The position numbers were made by a program, and so were the translations under genes. A DNA stretch of 64,000 bases from Diplonema japonicum (taxonomy: Eukaryota; Euglenozoa; Diplonemea; Diplonemida; Diplonemidae), in assembly GCA_964019335.1 (NCBI GenBank), contig OZ025667.1, positions 418,501 through 482,500 of the forward strand, written 5' to 3'. The number at the start of each line of letters is the position of its first letter. Position 1 is the first letter of the stretch. The notes beneath the pieces are model-generated. The model worked only from the letters and a program-made list of their open reading frames with translations. It was not told the origin of the DNA and did not search any database. Positions 11,864 through 19,857 of the stretch are shown here, piece after piece.

Positions 11864-14205
11864 CTAGACAAGCTCTTCTGGATCGCCATCATTTCGGCTC
11901 TCGTCGTCAAGAACGCCTGTGTCATCGTCTATCTCGTTTGCAGTGTCTCCCAACTGTACATCACCGCCACCTCGCGAACTAACCCCACCTCTGGAGAGCC
12001 CGCCTCGTCCACGGCCTGTGCTGAGTAAGGCCGAATGGGGTTCAGGTGTGGTTGGGGTAGTGTCGCTGTGTGCGGCAACCTCCTGCTGGCCATCCGGCCT
12101 GTGGTCCGTGTTCATCGTTTGCTCAGAAGCCTCGCTTACCTTGTTGAGAGCTGCTTCCTTTACCGGCTGTGTTTTGATTTTAGAAAACACGCTATCCTTG
12201 TTGTACCCTAGGGTGGTAAGGTCAGTTGCGTTATATAACTCAAACACCAATTGCAACGCAGCGTCTGTGTACAAGTCAAGCTTTGAGGAAGTGCCAACTG
12301 AGTGTTTGGCACCTCTTTGGTATTGGGGAGCTAGTGGCTTCGTGCCTGTCAAACTATAAAGAGCTGCAGCATCATCGGCATCCTCCAGCTTCCCTACCCA
12401 GTCGTAGTGCAGTACGTCGAGGCCGCACACTGTGACAGAAGGTAGCCAGTGCGCATTTTTGAAATCTATTTTCTCACTTGGGTACTTCTTCATCAGTTCA
12501 AGCACTTCGGTAAAAGTAACATTTACTCCTGGCAGCACCCCTCTGTAGTTGACCAGCGAGTTCTTCCACACTCGACACTCTCCCGAGTCCCTTTTCGGTT
12601 GCTCTTCACATTTGTGGAACCTCTCCAAAAACGTAGCCAATATTCGTGTATAAGGGTTCCTCACAACAGTGAACTGTATTGTGATTTTAGAAAAAGAAAA
12701 AGAAAATTACAAACAGGGTACCGGATATAGACTCAATACGGGGCAGAAAAGTTACAAGTCCGTTTTTGTTCCATATCTATAGTTCCAAGTTAATTTCGCA
12801 TATTTAGTTTTCTTGGGCGGTGTCTAAAGAGCCAGAATAAAATAAAATCCGACAAAATTTACCGTTGAAATAAAACATAAGGCGATGTTACATGCAAACT
12901 CCGCGCGAGAGCCACATGCCCCGTATAAATAGGGGATGGACTCCAGTACTGGTAGCTCTCAGTTTCTGTCAAATCTCGCGACTCCTCCAGGTGCTGGCCT
13001 CATCAGGCGAGGCACCCTTCAACGGCTTCTGCTAGCGTCGCAGCAGGTGAAGAGTCCTGTTCCGACCACGGTGGATCCGCATTTGCACTGTGAACCCCAG
13101 CCTGGCACCCCGGACCAGATTCTACGTCTAAGTTCCAAATTGGTTTTCGAAATCGAAAAAGCTCCATAATTATTATTATTATCCGTCGAATATTTTTCGC
13201 CCATATCAAGTCCAAATATGGTATCGGCATACTTTAAAATATTCCCCTGACAAAAACATGTCCAGCAGCTTCCCGTTGGGAAGAAACTGCGCGTTGAACA
13301 GCCGTGGGCCTTTGTACAGAGCCCTGTTGTGGACAGTGCCGCCGTTGTAATGGCCAGTGTTTTGGATCATCCATGCCTTCATGCCAGTGCATCCCGCTTT
13401 TGGCACTGCACAGTACTGTTGTTGTTTGGTACTGAAGTTTGCTGAATGTGTTGCATACCATTAACTTCAGCTCCTCATCAATGTATAACTGCTCGATCAT
13501 CCCCTTCCTTCGGAGAGTTTTCATAGTTTCTAAGGTGACGTCTTGCTTTGCGAACCCTCCTTCCTGGGCAACCTCAGTTACAGGGTTCTTGAATCTCATA
13601 TGTTCCTTCCTTACAGACGGCACCTCTTCAGAGGCGCTGCAGTACTGAGGCAACGGTGGTGCAGTGTAAGAGGAACCTTTAGTGCTGTGCCACAGCGCTC
13701 GCAGTGCTGCAGTATTCTTGAGTGACGCGCATATCGCAGGCTCCGTGTCTGTATCCTTGTCGGAATGATGCTGATCAGTTTCCGAATTGGAGCCCGGAAG
13801 TGCCACGGATATGGGCTCGGCGGTGTGGGTAGGAGGTGCTTGAGTAGGTGCCTGGGTAGGAGAGAAGGTGTGTATCTCTGCAGGAGCCTGAGTTGGTTCC
13901 TTAGTAAGTTCAGTTGGCTGTGGTGTCTCCTCACGCTCAGGAGCAACCGAGTGTTCGGGCTGCGGTGTTTCGCCGGTTCTTATTTTTCTGAATGGCTCGC
14001 TTAGTCGCCTCCTTTCCTGCCGTTGCCGCATTTTGCTTCTACTTCCCCACACTTCTTTCCCCAAAAATAAACCTAACGACAGAATTATGCAAATCAGCAA
14101 ACACCACCTGCGCCATGTATTCGTTGGCTGGTGCTGTGTTGCTCCTCCTGCGTGTGTTTTGGCTTCCTGGCTCTTAACCTTCTTGCCCTGGGATAAGACC
14201 CTCAT
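11864..14205 (-). CDS. Carbohydrate sulfotransferase (Sulfotransfer_2-like), type II membrane protein, 3 exons
   Basis: Exons 14205-13459, 13415-13233 and 12673-11864 join in phase 0 to give 579 aa. Introns: 43 nt (GTATGC...CAG) and an unusually long 559 nt. A single hydrophobic anchor (WCLLICIILSLGLFLG) near residue 37 is followed by a Pro/Thr-rich stem, as in Golgi type II enzymes. The exon 1-2 junction restores the 5'-PSB motif (LMYCAVPKAGCTGMKAW), and the exon 2-3 junction restores the 3'-PSB motif (FKFTVVRNPYTRILATF); the later segment CGLDVLHYDWVGKLED is also family-typical. These are the PAPS phosphate-binding elements, so the protein should move sulfate from PAPS to a glycan in the Golgi. 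The last ~100 residues are a low-complexity Gly/Arg/Asp-rich tail. The AUG lies in a short leader with a TTACAG acceptor. Confidence 0.83.
12674..13232 (-). other. Unusually long (559 nt) intron 2 of the sulfotransferase gene, with embedded foreign-looking sequence
   Basis: It starts GTATGC after AAA (Lys) and ends with a pyrimidine-rich tract (TTTTCTTTTTCTTTTTC) and ACAG before TTC (Phe). All other introns found here are 32-43 nt. The centre (about 12900-13170) is GC-rich and reads on the plus strand as a TATAAATAG box followed by a 77-codon ORF (12936-13169), unlike the AT-rich flanks. It may be a small inserted element or a nested gene. I do not recognise the ORF product. Confidence 0.6.
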
Positions 14206-14210
14206 TTTTA

Positions 14211-14285
14211 TGTGACCGCAGTGGGAGGACCTGTAACCGCAGTGGGAGGATCCGTGACTGCAGTGGGGAGGACTTGTGACTGCAG
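14211..14285. repeat. 21-22 bp minisatellite at the gene boundary
   Basis: About 3.4 units of (TGTGACTGCAGTGGGAGGAC)-type sequence lie between the 3' end of the small gene at 14287 and the AUG of the sulfotransferase at 14205. On the minus strand each unit contains a CAG/ACAG, so the array multiplies potential trans-splice acceptors for the sulfotransferase. Confidence 0.75.
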
Positions 14286-14286
14286 T

Positions 14287-14595
14287 TTACCTTACATATT
14301 GAAGGTCATTCTCGCGTTCAGGGATGCGGACTACTTGTTGTTGTGCTCCAACAACAATTCTCTTCCAGTGTAAGGGTTTGAATCCCTGTTCTGCTTGCAG
14401 AGGGTTTGATTCTGCAAGCAGCCTTATCGTATGCCGCCTTTGCTTGCTGAGATCTGTGTACTGTTCTAGATCTAGCTTTGCAAAGAGGACACGGACTTTG
14501 TGAAAACCAAGATGTTCTTCATATGGTGACTCCCAGTAGGTGAGCCCAAAAAGCACGCAGCTAACAAGCAGACAACATAGAAAGGCACGCAGCAT
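14287..14595 (-). CDS. Small signal-anchored or secreted protein, unknown function
   Basis: 102 aa. Residues 1-21 (MLRAFLCCLLVSCVLFGLTYW) are a strong signal peptide or anchor. The rest is charged, with no family I recognise. The AUG sits six bases after a CCACAG acceptor, exactly the pattern of the neighbouring genes, which supports it being real despite its size. The ORF ends at QYVR-stop; the stop overlaps a GTAAGG that could instead be a 5' splice site, so the C-terminus is uncertain. Confidence 0.6.
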   Translation of the reverse strand: MLRAFLCCLLVSCVLFGLTYWESPYEEHLGFHKVRVLFAKLDLEQYTDLSKQRRHTIRLLAESNPLQAEQGFKPLHWKRIVVGAQQQVVRIPERENDLQYVR

Positions 14596-14685
14596 GGAAC
14601 CTGTGGATCTGGGCTGGCTGAAAAGTAGGATAAAAAAGAAAATAGAATTGTATACACATTAAAAAAAAGACCCCTTCCAACAAAT

Positions 14686-15477
14686 TCAAGTTTGTGTCAA
14701 TCGTTTCAATTCGTTATTGAGCTGTATGTTCCCTTTCTTGATGAAGCGTAGCTCCTCCTCGTGCTGGACTTCGAGCAGCTTTTGTCTGTCTTCTATTATT
14801 CGCTTTGTCTTGTCCAGTTTTGCGGCGAGTGAGTGGACTCGCTTCTGCTGTATTTGCACTTCATATTCCAGTGTTTCTAGTTCTTTTTCAATCTCCAGCT
14901 GGATGTTCCTTTGAATCACCTTTCGCATGCTAAGTGACGCCGCCGTATCAATGAGGGACTTGTAGCCGTTGATTGTTGTGTTGAGCTCATCCCTTACTCT
15001 GCTCAAAGTCAGCCCTCTTTCAGGGCATTCAATGGTCACTTGTCTTATTAGCTCATCAAAGCACTGCTGACCGAGTTCTTCCCTCTGCAAGCATACACCC
15101 TCCGGCCGTGCACTGCGCAATTGTGATCTGAGCTCTAACTGCTCTTGCAATGCTATAACATCGAGACCTGTCGTGGGCACCTCAGATATATCTTGCTCAT
15201 ATATTATACCATTCTCTTCTATTATCTTCGGTGGGAATAACAAATGCAACACACTTGTTGCTTCCAACACCTGCTTGGTCCTTTCCACACCTTCATCCGG
15301 AGGCACCAAACCCTGCCTTGGGCTGCATGGTGACTTCGACCTCTCAGCGGAACCCACAGTGACCCGCCCCTTCTTCCTTGGCGGCTTGTACAGAACCAAA
15401 GATTCTGACAACTGTGCAATTGTTGCTCCCACCTCATTGGGATCCTCAAGCACAGTACTGCCCCCCATGGTACTCAT
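14686..15477 (-). CDS. DNALI1: Axonemal dynein light intermediate chain (p28 family)
   Basis: 263 aa, the usual length of the p28/DNALI1 family. Family hallmarks seen: TTGLDVIALQEQLELR near residue 105, CFDELIRQVTIECPERG near 140, LSRVRDELNTTINGYKSL near 157, then a C-terminal coiled coil ending FIKKGNIQLNNELKRL. In known relatives it binds inner-arm dynein heavy chains in the flagellar axoneme, so the organism has a motile flagellum. The AUG follows an ATACAG acceptor by five bases. No introns. Next gene upstream is SNAP50; no functional link implied. Confidence 0.95.
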   Translation of the reverse strand: MSTMGGSTVLEDPNEVGATIAQLSESLVLYKPPRKKGRVTVGSAERSKSPCSPRQGLVPPDEGVERTKQVLEATSVLHLLFPPKIIEENGIIYEQDISEVPTTGLDVIALQEQLELRSQLRSARPEGVCLQREELGQQCFDELIRQVTIECPERGLTLSRVRDELNTTINGYKSLIDTAASLSMRKVIQRNIQLEIEKELETLEYEVQIQQKRVHSLAAKLDKTKRIIEDRQKLLEVQHEEELRFIKKGNIQLNNELKRLTQT

Positions 15478-15507
15478 TTTGCCTGTATGGATGATAGCCG
15501 ATAGATT

Positions 15508-17382
15508 TCATGAGGAAAGTGAATAATAACCGATACGGTGGACTAACGGGGTTTTGATGGGGTGGCCCTTTGCACTGCCGTGTAGGATGTCAAGACACCT
15601 CTTGCATATGTACGAAGCCACAGCCACGTGTTGGCTGTTGGACATCAAGAATTCAGCACAGTTTCCCATGCACAACTCACATTTCACAACTGGGATCGGA
15701 GCAGTGAAGAGACACCGCGGCATCGGTATTGCTGTGTCTAGATCCTGCGACAGCCGCACAACTTGCATTCTGTGGTCACATTTCCCATGGTGTCGATAGA
15801 GCAGGGTCTCGCCGAGACCAACCTTGAGCTCGCTCCAGCAGCTGCTCAAGGCTGCTCTGTTCTTTTCCTGCCACTTACTACTGCTGGCTATAATTGGTGC
15901 AACGTAGTCAACACAGCCTTCTTCTTCATTCGAGTAAAAAGTGTTGCCAGCATAAAGGAAGCCAGTAGCATCTCTCCCGTGGACCGTCTCCTGCATATCT
16001 CTCAATGGACAGCTGAGTGTGCGTAACAGTATTTTCAACTCTTGATTAGACCTTGCTTCATAAACTCGCGCCACCTTACCAGTCACTTGACAATAGACGG
16101 CAATCTCTAAGATGAACGCCGTCGGCGCATTATCTTCAGCGCATTTTAAGTATTCCGTCGCAGCAGGCAAGGGATGGACAGGCAAGGGATGGACACCTGC
16201 AAAGGTGGCCATTTTTGTCATGTTAGACTTTTGCTTATGGACTTCGAGGACGGCCTCCACGGTCGGTGTTGGGAACTTTTTGTACTGCCATTCATAGAAC
16301 GTATGCCCTGTTTTCTGTGCATTTAAAGCTTTGCTTTGCTTGTCCGATAGCCGCTGCTCTGCGAGATAGTCCTCTCCTGTCGCAGGCACAAGTACTGGGG
16401 TCATGACATCTAAGATATCTTGTACTTCTTCGTCATCCGTCACAAAGTCTTGAAGGTTGATACCATCCGTGAGTTCGTTCCAGTAAGCTGCCAATGTATG
16501 TGTTTCCTCAAAAGAAGGAAATGCAGTAGCTGGCTCGTCCGAGTGTGCGAGCAAAGGTGAGGGAAGGCCAGGTGATCGCAGTGCCTCATGAGGTACCCTT
16601 GCCATGGCGGCGAGCGGAGATCCGATTGGACCAAGCAACCCATTCATACCCACAGCAGGCGAGGGAAGAACAGGCGCTTCTCCTGGGGATGCAAGTGGTT
16701 CATGCGCTGGTGAATTGAATGCAGGTGGTAATTGTGGAGCGCCTGTATTAGGCGATCCTATGGTGCCAACAGGTGGCTCTTCACCTGTGGTAGGTGATCC
16801 GATCGCATCGCAAGGTGTAGCAACAGATGGCCCCAGCGGGGATGCAAGTGGTGAAGTAAGAGCAGGTGGGTCAAGAGCTGTACCTGTGGCATCCTGGTGA
16901 AACGGTAGGTCATCAGAATCATCGGCTGATAGCTCGTCCACTGATGAGTCATCACTCAAGTCTCCAAAGAACTGCTGGGCGAATTCCCGCCCTACGGGTG
17001 TCAACTCCTCTTGCAGCTCTTGCTGCACAGCTGGGGTTGCTGGAAGCTCCGGGGGCATTTGTGGTAGAGGAGTCTGCGCGCTGCTCACTCTGCGTGTGGG
17101 CCGCCTCCTTGCTGTTGATTTGGTCAACGGGGCAGGTTGAGTCACTTCCTGAGGAGTTAATTCTGCTTCTTGCATCTCTTGTGTAACTATCACTTCAGCC
17201 CTTTCAGGCGTGGAAGCCTTAACTACCTTCCTCCTCTTGACCACTGGCTGTGTCACATCTTCAGCGGTGTCAACGGCCGTACCGTCATGAACAATGTCAT
17301 CCTCTTCCTCCCTATCTTCTTTGAGCAGTGCTTCTAAACGACAGAATACACCCCCGTTCCTGCTGTCGTCATCTTCTTGCAT
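15508..17382 (-). CDS. SNAPC3: snRNA-activating protein complex subunit 3 (SNAP50-like)
   Basis: 624 aa from the AUG at 17382, which follows a CCACTCAG acceptor; an upstream in-frame AUG lies before that acceptor. The first ~300 residues are low-complexity Pro/Ser/Glu. The C-terminal ~290 residues carry the family pattern: ETLLYRHHGKCDH, then CELCMGNCAEF and YICKRCLDILHG, the Cys/His zinc-binding arrangement of SNAP50. SNAPc binds promoters of small nuclear RNA genes; in trypanosomes the SNAP50 orthologue is required for spliced-leader RNA transcription. That role here is inference. The long acidic N-terminal half is not part of the family core. Confidence 0.78.
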   Translation of the reverse strand: MQEDDDSRNGGVFCRLEALLKEDREEEDDIVHDGTAVDTAEDVTQPVVKRRKVVKASTPERAEVIVTQEMQEAELTPQEVTQPAPLTKSTARRRPTRRVSSAQTPLPQMPPELPATPAVQQELQEELTPVGREFAQQFFGDLSDDSSVDELSADDSDDLPFHQDATGTALDPPALTSPLASPLGPSVATPCDAIGSPTTGEEPPVGTIGSPNTGAPQLPPAFNSPAHEPLASPGEAPVLPSPAVGMNGLLGPIGSPLAAMARVPHEALRSPGLPSPLLAHSDEPATAFPSFEETHTLAAYWNELTDGINLQDFVTDDEEVQDILDVMTPVLVPATGEDYLAEQRLSDKQSKALNAQKTGHTFYEWQYKKFPTPTVEAVLEVHKQKSNMTKMATFAGVHPLPVHPLPAATEYLKCAEDNAPTAFILEIAVYCQVTGKVARVYEARSNQELKILLRTLSCPLRDMQETVHGRDATGFLYAGNTFYSNEEEGCVDYVAPIIASSSKWQEKNRAALSSCWSELKVGLGETLLYRHHGKCDHRMQVVRLSQDLDTAIPMPRCLFTAPIPVVKCELCMGNCAEFLMSNSQHVAVASYICKRCLDILHGSAKGHPIKTPLVHRIGYYSLSS

Positions 17383-17468
17383 CTCAAACTGAGTGGTTAA
17401 ATTAGGGACATAGGGACATAGCATCGAAATAGACTAAGTAGTGTAAACAGCCTAATACTAAAGATCAA

Positions 17469-18284
17469 TTATAATATAGTACACGTGTTGCAGTGTTTTT
17501 CTTGCTCGTACTCTTCGTCTTTTTTCCGCAACTGGTTTATTTCTGTTTTCAGAGTGCTCATCTGGTCCCGCAACTCTTCCTCTTGTTCCAACGACTGTTT
17601 CAGCGAGGACATGCGTGTGTCTTGCCTCAGCAGGTCGCATCTGAGGGTCTCATAATCTGACAGCAGCGCTTCGTACTTGCGTGCCAAAGTGTTTACATGT
17701 GCCCGTTTGGACCGCATCACTGATGACTGCGCCTGCATCTCAGCATACAACTTCGTAAGATCTTTTCGGAGTAGCACAACGTCAGCGGGACCATCCACGT
17801 TATCGAAGCTCTGGTTCATGCTCTTGCCAGACAGCGATCCCAGCAGCAAAGGAGGCACAACAGGAGTGGAGGTGCAATTTACGATGGAAGGAGATCCCAG
17901 AGCATGTGACCTAGTCATGATGAAAGCGGTTTTGAGATACGACTTCGGAAAGTTAGCTGCCTTGATATGTAGTTTTCCCGTCTTCTTCTTACCCTCCAAT
18001 CTCTCTTCGTACTCTAATGGCCACAGCAGCTTTTTCACTACGCCATGCTCTTTTTCGATTACTTTCAGAGATATGGCTCTTTCCTTCTTTTCCTCGCCCG
18101 GGCCTCCCACCTGCACGCCTCGTATCTGTGTCTCGTGACCCCAATGGACTGTGTTGTTGACCACATCTTTCCACTTCGTTGTGCCGCTCTCTTTTTTGTA
18201 GCCCCACTCGATGCGGTACTGCGACCCACCACTTACTCCTTCGACAAACAGTTCCTTAATCAACAGCACGACATCTACTTGCAT
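17469..18284 (-). CDS. N-terminal C2-like domain plus coiled coil with C-terminal CaaX box
   Basis: 271 aa. Residues 1-120 resemble the NT-C2 fold (alternating beta segments, ...YRIEWGYK...; RAISLKVIEKEHGVV). Residues about 165-262 are a coiled coil. The last seven residues are CNTCTIL: CTIL fits a CaaX box, and Leu at the end favours geranylgeranylation. The protein is thus probably a membrane-tethered coiled-coil adaptor (inference). Start chosen at the AUG six bases after a CACCAG acceptor. Confidence 0.65.
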   Translation of the reverse strand: MQVDVVLLIKELFVEGVSGGSQYRIEWGYKKESGTTKWKDVVNNTVHWGHETQIRGVQVGGPGEEKKERAISLKVIEKEHGVVKKLLWPLEYEERLEGKKKTGKLHIKAANFPKSYLKTAFIMTRSHALGSPSIVNCTSTPVVPPLLLGSLSGKSMNQSFDNVDGPADVVLLRKDLTKLYAEMQAQSSVMRSKRAHVNTLARKYEALLSDYETLRCDLLRQDTRMSSLKQSLEQEEELRDQMSTLKTEINQLRKKDEEYEQEKHCNTCTIL

Positions 18285-18780
18285 GGTGTACTGGTGGTGT
18301 CAGGTGTAAGAAGGAGAAAAGGTACAAAAGACACTAAACTGGGCAGTGAATGCAAAGAGCAGAAGAATTAGCATTCCCGACATTACTTGATACAGGGGCC
18401 CACCCGTCTCTTGCTTGTTTCTTAACAAAAATCAAACCTTTGCAAACCACAGGAAATAAGCAACAGGGTGTGCTCATAATGAGCCACTTAATATCTAGAT
18501 TACTCAGCCCACCATCGCTACTGAGATGAAGGGAAGGGATCTTAGCCCAGTTGGGCATCAATAACTGAACAGAACAGAACAGAACATGGATCAAGAACGA
18601 AATCATGCACCACCACCTGTGGTTAACAGGAACACTCAATACGATATGCTTTAAGAGAAAGGTCAACTTTATCGCCAAAAGACAATAGCAATACCCGAGG
18701 TATATCGGCAACAGCATTAAGCGTGCAAGGCATGAAGCACCAGTGACACGATGGAATACTCCAAAGTGGATGAAGTTAGC
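18285..18780. other. Spacer, no gene seen
   Basis: About 500 bp between two minus-strand genes, probably the 3' untranslated region of the gene at 18781-19776. A 127-codon minus frame (18334-18717) has no start in an acceptor context and an irregular Cys/Trp-rich composition, so it is not called. Confidence 0.6.
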
Positions 18781-19776
18781 CTACTTCCTCTTGTTCATGG
18801 ACCCTGCCCAGGCAAGGTATGTCGCAAATGCTTGGAATCCCGAGAAGGGGTGCCGAAAGCACAGTTGGCATATGTTAGGTGATTCGTACGCGATAGTAAG
18901 GGAGGGTGTCGAAGCGGAGGTGTGGAAACTAACTGCTGTCGAGGGTTTGCGCGGGGGCACTGGGAGGTCAAAGGGCGACGTAGATGACGTGGCACGTACT
19001 ACTCCAGCTGGGAGAGGGGTATTGGTGTCAAGGTACTTATCAAGATCAACTGCACCACCTACCTGGCGGTCGGTACCAATGAATACAATGACATCTCCAG
19101 CCGCCGACATCGTACCGATCCGTGTGTTCTTCTTTGCGTGCTTCTTTACGTCAATAAGCTGTCGTTTTCCAGAATACCATTCTTCGTCAAGCACCATGGG
19201 AACCAGCTGCGGGTCGGCGAGGTTCTCAGGACCACTGCTGACAACATATGACTTTTGAAAGCAGCATCCGCCGCGTGCTTTCCAAGCATGACAAAGAAAC
19301 GAAAGGTTCGAAGCCAGCCGGAGGACCAGTCTCTCGCCACACACATCGACCTGGCACCGCACCCATTCACATGTCGCAGGAGGTGCTACGTTCATATAAT
19401 TTTTTTTATCGTTACTCTCCAGCCAGTCTATATTCCCAGACGTCTCGAGAGTCGGGCTCGAGACTTCTTTGTATGATTCAGGCGGCCCAGGTGGAGTAGG
19501 CTTCCCACTGGGTGGTATTCCATTCCTCCAGAGCCTCACGCTTTCTCTTTTCTGCAGCCTACTCGCGGTGTTTAAGTCAGTGTTAACAGAATACAGAGCA
19601 CCATCCTTACCCATTTCCTCGTATTGCAACTGCGCTAGAGTGTCTTCTCTTAGCAAGACACCAGAACCTTCCGTGGGTCCTAATACCGGGTCATCTTGCT
19701 TCACATCGTCCTCATCTTTTTCAGTACCGCATGTCACGGTGCGCATGCTCTCCGCATCTCTGTCGGGGTTCTCCAT
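18781..19776 (-). CDS. Hypothetical protein, no recognised family
   Basis: 331 aa from the AUG at 19776, which follows a CCATCACAG acceptor by six bases. The N-terminal ~100 residues are acidic and Pro-rich. A central globular region (about 120-250) has CEWVRCQVDVCGERLVLRLASN, Cys/Trp-rich and beta-like. The C-terminus ends with CQLCFRHPF and an Ala/Phe-rich segment. No signal peptide or clear membrane span. Confidence 0.7.
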   Translation of the reverse strand: MENPDRDAESMRTVTCGTEKDEDDVKQDDPVLGPTEGSGVLLREDTLAQLQYEEMGKDGALYSVNTDLNTASRLQKRESVRLWRNGIPPSGKPTPPGPPESYKEVSSPTLETSGNIDWLESNDKKNYMNVAPPATCEWVRCQVDVCGERLVLRLASNLSFLCHAWKARGGCCFQKSYVVSSGPENLADPQLVPMVLDEEWYSGKRQLIDVKKHAKKNTRIGTMSAAGDVIVFIGTDRQVGGAVDLDKYLDTNTPLPAGVVRATSSTSPFDLPVPPRKPSTAVSFHTSASTPSLTIAYESPNICQLCFRHPFSGFQAFATYLAWAGSMNKRK

Positions 19777-19857
19777 CTTGTCCTGTGATGGGTGGGAAGG
19801 AATCAGTTTAAAGTGGATATCCTGTAATAGATTGAAGTGACTTATCAAAGCCACATT

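Noticed and set aside
12955-12975. CAGTTTCTGT, identical to part of the euglenozoan spliced-leader core
   Set aside because: Only ten bases match; the following conserved ACTTTATTG and a donor GT are absent, so not a spliced-leader RNA gene.
12980-13020. CTGATGAG (minus strand), hammerhead-ribozyme core-like
   Set aside because: The required stem II and GAAA arrangement do not form at the right distance.
12936-13169. 77-codon plus-strand ORF with TATAAATAG upstream, inside the long intron
   Set aside because: Not called as a gene: no recognised product and no acceptor; kept as part of the intron finding.
14290-14300. GTAAGG at the end of the 102-aa gene as an intron donor
   Set aside because: A 38-nt intron is possible on spacing, but the donor differs from the GTATG rule and the extension lies in a minisatellite.
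18334-18717. 127-codon minus frame
   Set aside because: Starts without an acceptor context, Cys/Trp-rich and irregular; more likely 3' untranslated sequence.
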